Assembly (NCBI GenBank): GCA_000444245.1
Contig: ATSW01015956.1
Location: forward strand, 1 to 22,144
DNA length: 22,144 bases
Reading direction: 5' to 3'
DNA from: Botryllus schlosseri
Lineage: Eukaryota; Chordata; Ascidiacea; Stolidobranchia; Styelidae
Notes under the pieces: generated by a model
Databases searched by the model: none
Seen by the model: only the letters and a program-made list of their open reading frames with translations
What the model was told of the DNA's origin: nothing
Translations under genes and position numbers: made by a program
In this document: positions 8,960 to 19,163 of the stretch, one piece after another
How the letters are laid out: every line of letters starts with the position of its first letter
Numbering within the stretch: position 1 is the stretch's first letter

Positions 8960-11900
8960 GTGAGCAGTTGTATAAAGCTCTAACCGCTCTAATATATAAC
9001 GGTATAACTGACTCGATCTCCTCTTTATAATCCTAAATTTCCGATAATCTGTCGGACAACCAGTATAATCAGTTCCAGGGGTTCCCAAACTAGGGGTAGC
9101 GACCTCAACGGGGTCGTTTGCCTATACTCTGGCGTTGCGGGCACGAAATTAAATACCAAGGACTAATACATGAATGTCAATTGAGTGGATGCTATCGGCG
9201 GCTCATTTCTGAATGTTTTAGTTCATTTTTTAAAATGAAAGAAAAAACGACCGCCGAGGAATGCGAACCCGGCAAACAAGGTATCAGATCAGTCGAAGCG
9301 ACATTTTAAAGGGCCACCTACTATAATGTAAAGTCAGTGTCTGGGCATTCGTGTGAAGATTGAAGTGTCTGGAGCATAGAAACCAATAGGACGCTAATTT
9401 TTCCTTCCTTCCTAAAATTATAAGTGACCGGTATCGCTATGTGTTCATACACGGACACACTCCCACGGCGCGATCGAATAAGTTATCGATCGTTATCTGT
9501 ATTTCGCGTGACGCAGATTCCACGTAGCAATACTTGCTTACTTCGAATGGATATAGATTGAAATCGTTACAGAAGACCAGAAATGTTGCTACAGTCTTGA
9601 TTGAGTTTCTTGATGTAAGGACGAGGGTGGACGAGTTCAGAATTGTCCAATTTTCAAATGGCAGTACCCTACTGTCGTACAACTTCGTGTGCAACAGGGT
9701 GATGCGTCTGTGGTAATTGACGTATCCATCGTTGCGTGGCAATGATCAAATTTTTTTTCGCGACAGCGTTCATACGCTGTGATGGCGAAAGAAGACGGGC
9801 CATGAAATACTGATGAAAAATGCCATGCTGAAGTAGATGCGCCTTCTCACCATTACATGTGAACAAATACTGAAATTTATTTCAGGCATATTCATGGAGA
9901 TAGTTACGACCAACGGTCTCCCCTGAGTGAAGACTCGGGAGTGGGCTCAGGCTCTGATCGATCTCCCCATTACGCGGACACGGACGGTAACGTTTCATAT
10001 ATCATGATTCTTGCTCTTAGTTGTTATGCGTCGTATTCTGAATATTTCCATTGTACTGAATATTACATCGGGACGAGAATCTTGTCATTTGAGCAATCTT
10101 GATACATTCGCTACTTTTGATAATGCGGAGAAAATGTGGAGTATTCTAATCCGAGCATACCGTTGTTATACGCAAGTAGCTGATATAATTCATACTCTCG
10201 TAAAGACGGGGCATCGTGATAAGTACCGACGGTGTAGGGGGAATAACGAAATACTACTCCTCGGAGCAGCCTACTGTGGATGTGGCCAGTTTGCAGTTCT
10301 TATTCCAACGGGTATGTTTTTAGACCACTTATCTCAGTTGGAGCAATAATTGCGAATATTACATCTTCTAATGTCGTAGTGATTTTGCGTTAGTCGGAAA
10401 GACCACTTGGGTTTTCGTAAGTATGAATCTGCTAATAGATGCTGCAAGTATATCCGTGCCCTCCAACGTCAACTTTTTCAAATTATTCACCCGAGTAGGA
10501 GAGCGGCCTATATCCAGGGGTGGACAAACTGCGACTCACGAGCCGCTTGCAGCTCTTTAATGAATGCAAATGAGTTTCGCCAGTGGTTTAACCTGATTAT
10601 AGATTGATGCATTCGATGACGTACTACGAATATGCCTGTTACTTTCGTGTTTTTTTCTTTCATGATATACGTCACACTTCTAAAACTGGCAGGTTAGTTA
10701 GAACTCGAATCGAGTTCCCATATAAACGTTTCACCCGCGACAATGGTCAGTCAATCAACGATAAATCATTGTGATCAACAATGAACTTGATAAATAATCA
10801 ACTAACACAACTCACGATAATTTCCGGGTTAACAACACGAATACGGCTCTTCCTTTTGTGTAACTGGTGCACAGCGATAATTGCAAGAAAAGAAAGTATA
10901 TGAACAGGGAAATATACGTTTTGAAAACAGAGTTCGACGAAGACTTTACATTCAGTGATAATAGAGGTATAAACCGCTGTGCCCGATCTGTCACGATTCG
11001 CTCAATAATTGCAAAGTTATTAACGTGAAACATCGTTATGAAACCAAACATCAAAACTTTGCAACGAGTCACCCAACGTATAGACAGATGTTACGGAGTA
11101 ATAAGATTACCGTGCTGAAACCTTCCTTGGATGATCAGCAGCACTCGAAGGAACTGTTATGTACTCCATTGACGTAATGTCAGCCTGATGTCAAACACCT
11201 TGTAGCCCAGGTGGGGACGCACTGTATCACCAGTCACCACACAGTAACTTCATTCGATATATTACATTCCATTGTGACGAGTGCTGTGGCTCTTGAAAAC
11301 TTTGATTTTTGATGTGCGGCTCGCGCATGGAGTAGGTCTGCCCACCCTTGCTATATACTTTCCAGGTTCTCATGTATACTTCCACGTGAAGTATATGTTT
11401 CATATGTAAATTGCTGCTTCTATTTGAGTAGAAATATATTACGTATGCTCTAATACTGAAGCTGACTACTTTGTGTCCCTCTGGTCACACCATAGTAGCA
11501 CACATCACCAATTCCCCTACGTGATGAATTCGATCCCGATTTTGTTCAGATGATGAGCAATATCAACATGCGTCGTCCATCGACACGACATCAAGGGCAA
11601 GTTGGAATCAGCACGTGGAAGCTTCGAAACCTTCAAAGTCTGGATCCCCACGACACAATCACGAAATGGCAATGATGCCGCCATTGGCAGTGCCCCACTC
11701 GGGATACCACAAGCCGCTGTCGTCCGATGCCTACATCTATCCTGACACGCCTCATCATGTGACACCGCAGGTCGAGACGGATATATTTGGCACCCCGTCC
11801 ATTCCTGGGAACACACACCGCCAAACACATCATAATTATGTTCCAATTGGTAAACCCGACCCGACGTATGGCAGCTTCCACCAGTCAAATAGGTGGCCGG

Positions 11901-14900
11901 TGACGAGCGCCCTGTATGTGCCTCCTCCGTATCCGATGTATCACAACGGATTCCTTTTTGCTCCACCCTACCACCATCCTACGGATGTGTGGCAATCGCA
12001 GCTTCAATCATCGGGCGAAGTGGATCTGAAGTATGGCACCGTTTCTGCAACACCTATGTCAGTTCCAACAAAGGGCTATCACGGTAAGTTGTGTAAAATC
12101 CAGCCGATTTCCTGTATGGGCCCAGTCACTCTATTGAGATGTCCAAAGCAATCATTGAAGATATAGTACAAGTGGCTATGACGCCGTCAATATGTTCTCT
12201 GACCGAAATAGAGATATCTAAGTAAGGCAGTGGTCGGGAACCTATGGCTCTATAAGATACGGCTCTTAAGAACTCTTCAATTTTTTATCAATATTCCAGC
12301 AACTCGTTGGTAAATTTTCATGACAGCGAGAATAATCAGAATAATGTTTCTCGTGGCAGCATAAACATGTCTTTTAGGGGTCAATACAGTGGAGTATCCA
12401 GGGTTAGGGTATCATGCTACCACATTTTCAAAATGGCGAAATTTGAGTTGCTGTCGCACCGCACCATGGACCACTTGCGAATTCAAGCTAACTATCGCAC
12501 GCCTCGAAATCTTGGATTCCACGATACCTCGATTGTCGAAAGAGACATGGCGACACTTGTAGGAAAACGCAGTTTTCAAATACACATAGTCTTCCTTATC
12601 CACGCCGAGAAATAAAATGACTTGGAAGTGAAATTTACAATTGAAAATTCGAAATAAAAACAACGCCATAGCTATTCATTTTCTTGATTGGTTACTAGCT
12701 TTCCAGCACCACCGTTAAAATGTAGCCGTGTAACGCAACATTGCGTTACGCCGAATATTTTGGAAGTCGATCAATACTTGGATTTTCAGAATCAGCGCGA
12801 AAATTGCATTTGATTATTATCAGTGATCATGAATTCTAAGCTATTTATATTTGTGCTGTTACACACAGGTGGGGATTGGCCAGTATGTGCCTCATCTTAG
12901 CCTTATCTCACCTTTCTCGCTTTGTTTACGAACAATAAACATGAAAATTCCGTGATTTCGGGAATAAAAATGTTCGAAATCTAGACATTCATGATAGAAA
13001 ATATTAATAAATCTGATTGATTGATTGATTGATTGAAGATACCAATAACCATGGAGGGTTCACAATTTTCTTCACATCCCTGACGACATCTGAGGCACTG
13101 CCTCACTTTCCTCCCCTAACCCCACGTCACTGACGTATCAAACGGTGGGTATGTACTGATGTGGTGACCAAGACCATGTTTGGCTCCACCTACCCATGTG
13201 GGCAGAAAAATATGGCGAGCACTACGATTCCCATGTATTAGTGCTACCAATGCGTCATGTATTTCGATTGTGACGTAGCAGTTGTTTGACATGTATGGCC
13301 CTTTCGGAGTTACAATTGAAAATATTGGCCTCAATTTCAAGTCATCAAGTAATCGGTGTCGATAAAAATCACTATCTTTCAAATGTTCGGATTGCTCGCG
13401 AAATGCTGCTGTAACGCGTGAGAGCGACCAATCATTCAATAATCGTGTGTTTTACTGAGCCTTTATTCCCTCACAAACAAATCGATCACAGACGAAGTGA
13501 TCGAAACTTGCAGCTTACGCTGTCGTAAACTAGTAAGTAAAGTAATTTAACAGAAAATATATATCTCTGTTTTCACCTAAACCAAACCTCTTGTATATAG
13601 TTTATATACTCCTCAACCATTGGTGCAGGCTCGAATTGTATCATATCAATATGTAAATGCGTAATGTATTGCATCTTATCAATTTGTATCTCTATATTCT
13701 ATTAATAACGCCGATATACACAATTTGTTATATGCAAGTTACTTGAATAATATTACAGTTACACAAAGAATATAATTCAAATGTCGGACGCACTGCTGTA
13801 TAACGTCTGACTCAATATGTCAGCGGCCATCAATGAAGCTCGAATGATGATTTGTTAACGTCCCATAGTTGACCGTTGAATATCTTGCGTTCCTTACAAA
13901 CAACGTATACGCTTGGTCAATGCGGATCACGACTGAGACTAAGGCAGCATATACAACTGACAAATTATATCGTCGTTTAAGATACCGTATTATCGGTTTG
14001 TAAATACGGTAGGTAGATCGTATTCTAACCATACCGTTTGCGAATAAACATGTTGCTGGAATAGAACCCATACAGTCTATAATATAATGCCTTGGGCTAT
14101 CATGTATATGGCATATACGCTTGATAATAGGACATTCTCGTCAAAAATAAAAGTATGGAGTGGGAGATAACATCTAGTAGCATTTGACTGGTCGGCCCAC
14201 AAGCGATCGAGAAGTTTGAATCCGTCCCGCGACCCAAATTAATTTTGACACCCCTGATCTATATTAAGATGTCGTGTTAGAAGTTCCTCCAGTAAAAGTA
14301 AAGGATAAAATAATTCCAAGTAGTAAGTTCCAAGTAGGGAGTGGCGTTATAAGCTTTCGTTAATCGATCGACGCACAACAGGACGGAAACGTCTCGCGAT
14401 TCCGAGATTTGACTTTAGGGATTAAGCAATGGCGCCGAAATGGTTGAACATAACAGAGGTACACTCTGTCACCGGGATGCAAAAGCTACGTCATTCATAT
14501 AAAGCAGGGTTCCCAAGCTCTGGGGTCAGGGCTCAACCATCGCATAAACAGTATGTAAAACCTAATTAATGTACTATCACCTCATCTTGTATTGTATTTA
14601 TCATTTAATCATAGCCTTTATAAGAGGCAATATGATTTGACAATTCTAACTACCGATTACTGTATTAACCATTTTCAAATTAAAATATCGTTTCTTGTTT
14701 TTTCAAATGATTGAAATAATACGGGGATATGGATTTTTCATGATTTTGGTCCACGGCTTGTAAAAGGTTGGGAACCCCCGATGTAAAGTAATGAAAGTTG
14801 ATCCAAACATATTGATATCGTTTGCATCGAGTAACTGGGCTTTCAAAACTGTTCTAGTAGAAGTGGAGGTATAGTCGAAACGAATTGAAGTACTGCGAAA

Positions 14901-17475
14901 AGGCATAGGCGTTACGTTACTGACAAACCCCCTCGTTTCCAGATCGAAGCACGACCGCTGCAAAACGAGTCAGATCTTGTCGACAGGGATATTACTCTTC
15001 TGGTGAAGGCACTCCCAACACTTCACTTACAAGGGGGCATGCAGTGACGGAGGTATGTTGACATTGTTTCGTGTTTATCCCATTCACTTAGTGATTGCTT
15101 CTTCTGTATCTGCAGATACCGGAAACCCGATTCTGCGCGAATTGCAAAACCCACGATACTGCGTTGTGGCGAAGGAGTCAGAAACATAAAAAATACGAGT
15201 GCAACGCGTGCAGTCAGTATGAAAGACTGAGGAAGGTAGTATATCAACGTCTGCAATGGTCGGAGGGGATCAAAGTATTCAGCGTTGCTACCCAAGTAGA
15301 AGTAACGCCATATATTATTGAATTAAAGCAGAAGTATAAATTTCCGCTAAACGGTCAAGACCGCTTCAAGTGGAAGAAGAAAATGTAAGATATAAAAACT
15401 ACTACAGTTTCAAAAATCGGACAAGGTCGAGCTGTCGCATACTTGTAGCGGCGAGTTGAAGGTGGCTCGCTGCTATATTTCAGTCTGCTCGAGACTAACG
15501 TAAAATAAATAACGACTAGAAATAGGTAGAATTGTCTACAACAGTGGTTCTCAACCGCCGATCCGTGGCGAGTTTCCTGTTAAAATTATACATCAAATTA
15601 TATATCTCAATTCCAAAATGCAAGAAGTTGGGGCATGTCCATTAGATGAGGATTTACTTAGAACCGTGGAACACATGTTTGTAAGTTGTTGCAATACATA
15701 GAGAGTGCTTAGTTCACCTTGGACATACGTCACAGTGATGCAAGTGTTACGTTTTGTACGAGTTAAGTATTGGTGCTCGACTTTTAATGGTCTTTTGCAC
15801 CAGATCTACTATGAGAGTATTATAATAGTTTTACATCATTATAAATCTCGACCAGTGAGTATAGTGCAAGTGCTATAGGATACCGCTTAAAAGTAGCCTA
15901 AAACTCGTTTCATACAAGTTATATGTAAAAGCTACGAAGACTTAGGGCGGACATCCTAAAGTTGGATGATCAATAAAGTAGGCTTACCATATTTTGGAAA
16001 TCTAAAAAAAAGGACACTTTTTCAGAAATTTGAAGCTTGCAAAACTGGAGAAGAATTCTCAAAAATCGGTGAATTTCTCCCACTAAAAAAAGGTCAACTT
16101 TCCGCTCAGAGCTCAAATTACCCTTTTTCTCTCCACATTGATAGGTGGTTGACTAAAAAAGAAAGGTCAACTTTTTGCTCGGACCTCATATCACCGTTTT
16201 TCACTCCGAAATAACCGCAGGAGCGTCACTTCTGTGCTAATTTACGGCATATCACTCGCATTTTGCTCTAAATGTGACCTAAATTTTCAAAAAAGGACAA
16301 AAGGGTCCTCCGAGGACACTTTCAAAAATGTCAAAAAAGAGGACAAATCCTCTTGAAAGAGGACGTATGGTAACCTTGAATAAAGTCGATTATCGCGTTC
16401 GTCAGGATTTAAGAGCCCTGGATTAAGAAAACCGGTTGATCGCAGCGCATAACGTTAATTTCAATCTCATGATTACCGGAATAAATTAGAGATCTATAAA
16501 AATGCGTACCATTCCTACGCGCAAACAGTTCCGATAATGACATTGACGATTGTCACCCAGGCAATGGCTTCCCTAAACAACGGGTTATGTACCCCCCATT
16601 GCAGATGGGTGTGAATATTTTTATAATCCGCTTAGCTGCACTGTAGTGATTACACACGACTTCGATTTCGCGATGATAGTAATTCCACTTATTACAGTCG
16701 CTGTATTTGTATCAGCAGGCTGCCATTTCATCAAGAAATTGACACCTGACAGCCAATAACGCGTTTTGGCATTGTGATGCAACAGATGACACCACTGGAT
16801 TGAAAACTCGGGGACACCTCGAGTAATCATAGCGCGTAACCTTTTCCAACTTTATGTTTCGCTATTAGCAGTTTTTAATCGCAAAATTAGCATTCTTCCG
16901 GATCAGCTAACTTGACGATCACCGTTCTAAAACGTACTTTGTTAAATTTCGACAGTGCATTTAGGCGACAGTTCTCAGTGTAACATAGGTTATAACAAAT
17001 AGCACAGTCGCATTTCTTTTGAAGGGTACCGACCGAACAATCGCAGTCACAACGCCTTGCAGTAACTTGATAAACTCAGTACTATCTAGTATCAAAATGA
17101 AATCATTGAATGAAGTTCCCAACCTATTTATGTGGCAGCCATTTGGAGTAATTGAATTTAGGGTGCATTTCGTTCGACGTTTTACTGGTCCGCGATGTCA
17201 AAAAGGTTGTGAACCACTGTTCTTAAATATATATATAGCTGTCGTAGTTCGGGAGATATTTCACGCGTCTTTTATAAATTTCTTGTAATTTATATTCGCA
17301 TTGTTTTATTTTCACCAAACTATCAGTTCCAAGCCATGCAAGTGTAGATGTATTACTTAATACATTACCGTTTCTCTTTCATTTGAAAAACATTTCGTCT
17401 CTTANNCAGACGCCTCGACCAATGTGTCTTTGGAACAAACCTATTAAGAGGAGGAAAAGGAAAAGTCGGAGTTGA
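8865..17475 (+). CDS. Single-finger GATA-type transcription factor (6 exons, 341 aa)
   Basis: Likely a nuclear, sequence-specific DNA-binding regulator. Exons: 8856-8959 (coding from ATG 8865), 9886-9986, 11550-12083, 14943-15052, 15116-15235, 17410-17475. All have AG/GT borders, and phases chain without conflict (2, 1, 1, 0, 0) to a TGA at 17473. Residues 1-66 include HHH and an acidic Ser cluster. Residues 67-243 are rich in Pro, Tyr and His (PPPYPMYHNGFLFAPPYHHP at 190-209), like an activation region. A GATA finger has Cys 287, 290, 309 and 312 with TALWRR at 295-300. A basic tail (TPRPM...KRRKRKSRS) ends the protein. The spacing is C-X2-C-X18-C-X2-C; animal GATA fingers usually have X17. 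CNACGLY is changed to CNACSQY. The exon border after RLRK sits exactly where vertebrate GATA genes split the C-finger from RPL. No N-finger was found. More N-terminal sequence is possible if an upstream in-frame exon exists. Confidence 0.8.
9076..9125. mobile_element. hAT-type terminus (CAGGGGTTCCCAAAC)
   Basis: CAGGGGTTCCCAAACTAGGGG followed by GCGACC and GGGGTCG is a typical hAT-Charlie-like end. It lies in intron 1 of the GATA gene. No convincing partner end was found before exon 2. Confidence 0.5.
9310..9885. other. Rest of GATA intron 1
   Basis: Overlapping short open frames on both strands around 9437-9866 have no family signature. Nothing else recognised. Confidence 0.4.
9886..9986 (+). 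CDS. GATA gene exon 2
   Basis: A 101-nt exon between TTATTTCAG and G/GTAACG. It encodes HIHGDSYDQRSPLSEDSGVG and on to HYADTD, a Ser/Asp-rich acidic stretch. Phase 2 in and phase 1 out fit both neighbours. Confidence 0.72.
9987..10514. other. Start of GATA intron 2
   Basis: A plus-strand open frame at 10011-10349 shows no recognised family and no splice-site support. Nothing else seen. Confidence 0.35.
10515..11350. mobile_element. Non-autonomous hAT element, 836 bp, with target duplication
   Basis: Starts CAGGGGTGGACAAACTGCG with ACGAGCCGC behind it, and ends GCCCACCCTTG, with TGCGGCTCGCGCATGG just inside. The inverted ends are therefore CA(G/A)GGGTGG and carry matching GCGGCTCG blocks. 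Flanks CCTATATC and CTATATAC look like one 8-bp duplication differing by an indel. No transposase frame is present. It sits in GATA intron 2. Confidence 0.68.
11550..12083 (+). CDS. GATA gene exon 3 (Pro/Tyr/His-rich region)
   Basis: A 534-nt exon from acceptor TTTTGTTCAG to donor G/GTAAGT. It encodes residues 67-243, low in charge and rich in Pro, His, Tyr, Ser and Thr, typical of GATA N-terminal activation regions. Frame use is biased; the overlapping minus-strand frames are shadows. Confidence 0.78.
12228..12275. mobile_element. hAT-type terminus (CAGTGGTCGGGAACC)
   Basis: CAGTGGTCGGGAACCTATGG, then GATACGGCTCTTAAG, the pattern of hAT ends with CGGCTCTT blocks. No partner end was found. 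It lies in GATA intron 3. Confidence 0.5.
13011..13035. repeat. (TTGA)n microsatellite
   Basis: About six TGAT units after AATATTAATAAATC. A LINE of CR1/L2 type often ends this way, so the run may mark the 3' end of an otherwise unrecognisable insertion. Confidence 0.7.
13092..13132. mobile_element. hAT-type terminus (right end)
   Basis: Read inward from the right: CAGTGACGTGGGGTTAGGGG, then GTGAGGCAGTGCC, similar to ends of hAT elements of the CAGTGGCG...GGGGAGGCAG kind. Partner not found. Confidence 0.35.
14172..14256. mobile_element. hAT-type terminus (right end, GACACCCCTG)
   Basis: Read inward from the right: CAGGGGTGTCAAAATTAATT, then GGGTCGCGGGACGG and CTTGTGGGCCGACC. This is a clear hAT-style end. 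The left end was not found. Confidence 0.5.
14505..14780. mobile_element. Short hAT MITE, 276 bp, with 8-bp target duplication
   Basis: Left end CAGGGTTCCCAAGCTCTGGGG; right end, read inward, CGGGGGTTCCCAACC. Flanks ATATAAAG (14497-14504) and ATGTAAAG (14781-14788) match at 7 of 8, the duplication length expected of hAT elements. No coding capacity. It is inserted in GATA intron 3, 162 bp before exon 4. Confidence 0.75.
14943..15052 (+). CDS. GATA gene exon 4 (pre-finger linker)
   Basis: A 110-nt exon from TCGTTTCCAG to GAG/GTATGT with phase 1 in and phase 0 out, exactly what exons 3 and 5 require. It encodes RSTTAAKRVRSCRQGYY and on to HAVTE (residues 245-280). It holds one Cys and no zinc finger, so it stands where an N-finger or inter-finger linker would be. 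The next intron is only 63 nt. Confidence 0.72.
15116..15235 (+). CDS. GATA gene exon 5 (zinc finger)
   Basis: A 40-codon exon from GTATCTGCAG to AAG/GTAGTA, phase 0 at both ends. It carries CANCKTHDTALWRR and CNACSQYERLRK. CANC...LWRR resembles GATA C-fingers (CANCQTTTTTLWRR) more than N-fingers (CVNCGATSTPLWRR). Read-through past the donor stays open to 15388 but loses the basic tail. Confidence 0.88.
15542..17219. mobile_element. Probable hAT (Charlie-like) element interrupted by a MITE
   Basis: Left end CAGTGGTTCTCAACCG; right end, read inward, CAGTGGTTCACAACCTTTTT then GACATCGCGGACC. The ends match at 14 of 15. The flanking octamers (GTCTACAA, TTCTTAAA) agree at only 5 of 8, so these may instead be two separate insertions. 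Removing the nested MITE (15980-16378) leaves about 1.27 kb without a transposase frame. The whole lies in GATA intron 5. Confidence 0.5.
15980..16378 (-). mobile_element. hAT-like MITE (TTACCATA family), copy B, perfect 8-bp TSD
   Basis: A 399-bp element with ends AGGCTTACCATA and (read inward) CAAGGTTACCATA, flanked by identical AATAAAGT at 15972-15979 and 16379-16386. An 8-bp duplication and CA-type ends point to the hAT superfamily. It is in the opposite orientation to copy A. The 82-codon open frame at 15966-16214 starts outside the element and spans its repeats, so it is not a gene. Confidence 0.82.
17410..17475 (+). CDS. GATA gene exon 6 (basic tail and stop)
   Basis: A 66-nt last exon after an NNCAG acceptor (two unresolved bases at 17405-17406). 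It encodes TPRPMCLWNKPIKRRKRKSRS and stop. It aligns with the VPRPLAMRKEGIQTRKRK tail that follows the C-finger in canonical GATA factors, including the RP pair and the basic cluster that contacts the minor groove or acts in nuclear import. Confidence 0.8.
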   Translation, partial: TPRPMCLWNKPIKRRKRKSRS

Positions 17476-18325
17476 TACTAGATATTTGCAGAATCCGTTG
17501 CGGACTACCATCTTGTGCTATTCCATGCACTAGCCTAGACTAGTGTTGCCGATCCGNCCACAAGGGGCGCATTTTTATTGTTTTCATTCAAGTTTTGAGC
17601 ATCATTCAAGTTGTGGCTGGTTTTGAAGCCCTAACGCGATTTTATCATTACTCTGCGCAAGTGTAAGGAAATTTCGCTAAGCAGTTTCGAAGTTGATGNC
17701 TTCGCTGTCACATGCCGGCATGTCATTGATTTTTTGCGAAATCTCTCCGTAAAGTTTTCCAGTGCGTGTAAGTCACCGTTGATAGAACAGCTTCGTTTGT
17801 TCCCTTGTTAGCCTTTCAATAAAATGTGAAAATATACACGAAGGAGTATGGTTTGTAGATCAATATTTTGGCTTGCGTACACAGGTAATGTAGTTAGTAG
17901 GTGCCGTATCGGAATGGATTCCTGCACCGCTAGGAGGCNAAAAATCCGAAGCAGNTCAGTCTGACTGCTGTTTCCAATGTGTGTATCTGATTTTTGTATA
18001 TCGAACAAGCTATTCGAAGCAATGCATTTATATTAGCGTCCTATTTCAGTTAANTTAACTCAACTCCAGTCATATTATACTGATGAATCTATTTTGGGAG
18101 TTGGCGTTGTAGTACATTCGCGGCCATCGGCTCCCAATTCTCGGCAGTAGCACGTTCGAGTGTAGAAGTAACGNAGATTTATCCTGCTCGCTGCTCTTTC
18201 TACGTATTTATAAAAAAAATCTCGGACAAATACCCTGCGAAGGACGATACAAGTTAGAGAATGAAAAAGAGTCAATAAGGAAAAAGCGTGTTGAAAGGAC
18301 AGCTCAAGGTATAATGATCGAACAA
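17476..18325. other. 3' flank of the GATA gene
   Basis: Contains the possible poly(A) signal at 17818 and several single N bases. No other gene is recognised. Open frames on the minus strand (17808-18008, 18075-18275) lack any signature. Confidence 0.4.
17818..17823 (+). terminator. Possible poly(A) signal of the GATA gene
   Basis: AATAAA 342 nt after the stop codon; the first good match seen downstream. Cleavage site not identified. Confidence 0.4.
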
Positions 18326-18337
18326 TGTTACATGGGG

Positions 18338-18420
18338 CATTAGGCCAAGGTGGATGCTAAATTAAATGAACGCATTCCCTGGTTTCAGCTCCTATCTGTT
18401 NATTTTATCGCCCTGTTCAT
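18338..18420 (+). mobile_element. LINE 3' UTR remnant (weak)
   Basis: GGCCAAGGTGGATGCTAAATT followed by CTGTTNATTTTATCGC resembles GGCCAAGGTGGGTGTCAGATT and CTTTTCATTGTATCGC in the LINE 3' UTR at 4350-4425, in the same order and with similar spacing. Confidence 0.35.
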
Positions 18421-19163
18421 GGGATGTTTTTAGCGGATAAAAAAGGGAGCCGCCTATTATACTGAATACGATTATCATTCTATCGCTGGGTTAATTCGAC
18501 AGAGTTCAAGTCAAATTACTGCTCCTTATCTTTGGAACTTGGTGAACTATACTTTTCATTATTTGTGCTCTCACTCACTTNGCGGAAGACGNGGGGCGAT
18601 TGCCGATAACTGCGTCAATTCAATGGATTGCGATTTTGATTAAAATATCTTGCAGCACTACGTTACGTCACGGTATAGCCTATTACCATTGTCAAATTTC
18701 TACCACTGACGATTCCCCGCCCCACAACAACCTATATTCTAGCAACAACCCATGCGAACANGGTATAGATGCGGATGGCTGATGACAGATCGAGTTTTGA
18801 GTGACANGAATTGCGACTTAAGAATTTGTGGCCGTTTTAGATAGGAGCATAGGAGAATAGAATAGAACGAACAGGGAGTTTTACCATAAGGGTAATGCTT
18901 TTATTAATTGAGCTTATCCATGGTTGCATTTAAAACACATAGNGTTTTAAAAAACGGGAAATATCAAACTAATTTCTACTTTCTGAAAGGGGATGGTGGC
19001 GTAAAATGTTTCTATAGCAAAAACCATCATTTGCATCACNCGACGTGGTTGAACTCTTATGCTGATGGAAGTTTATACTTCTTGGAATGGAGCAGCACGA
19101 ATCCAGCTCTCTGCGCCGTCGGTCGGTTTCCAGCTTTTGATTGCTCACGTGAGCGTATTACGA
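18421..19163. other. Intergenic DNA, no gene assigned
   Basis: The open frame at 18908-19213 (101 codons with two unresolved residues) has no recognised family and runs into a MITE. I do not call it a gene. Confidence 0.35.

Larger units (their letters stand above)
12276..14165. other. GATA intron 3, searched for a missing N-finger exon
   Basis: No CNAC/LWRR-type coding segment was seen on the plus strand between exons 3 and 4. Apart from the repeats listed, the sequence is AT-rich and anonymous. Minus-strand open frames at 13116-13439 and 13820-14071 have no signature. Confidence 0.4.

Noticed and set aside
9437-9866. Overlapping frames on both strands in GATA intron 1
   Set aside because: No signature on either strand and no splice-site support.
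10011-10349. 112-codon plus-strand frame in GATA intron 2
   Set aside because: No motif, and it would interrupt a phase-consistent splice of exons 2 and 3.
15116-15388. Finger exon read through to the stop at 15388
   Set aside because: A good donor after RLRK and a downstream exon that restores the GATA basic tail favour splicing.
15966-16214. 82-codon plus-strand open frame
   Set aside because: Lies almost wholly inside a MITE and is built from its A-rich repeats; no family signature.
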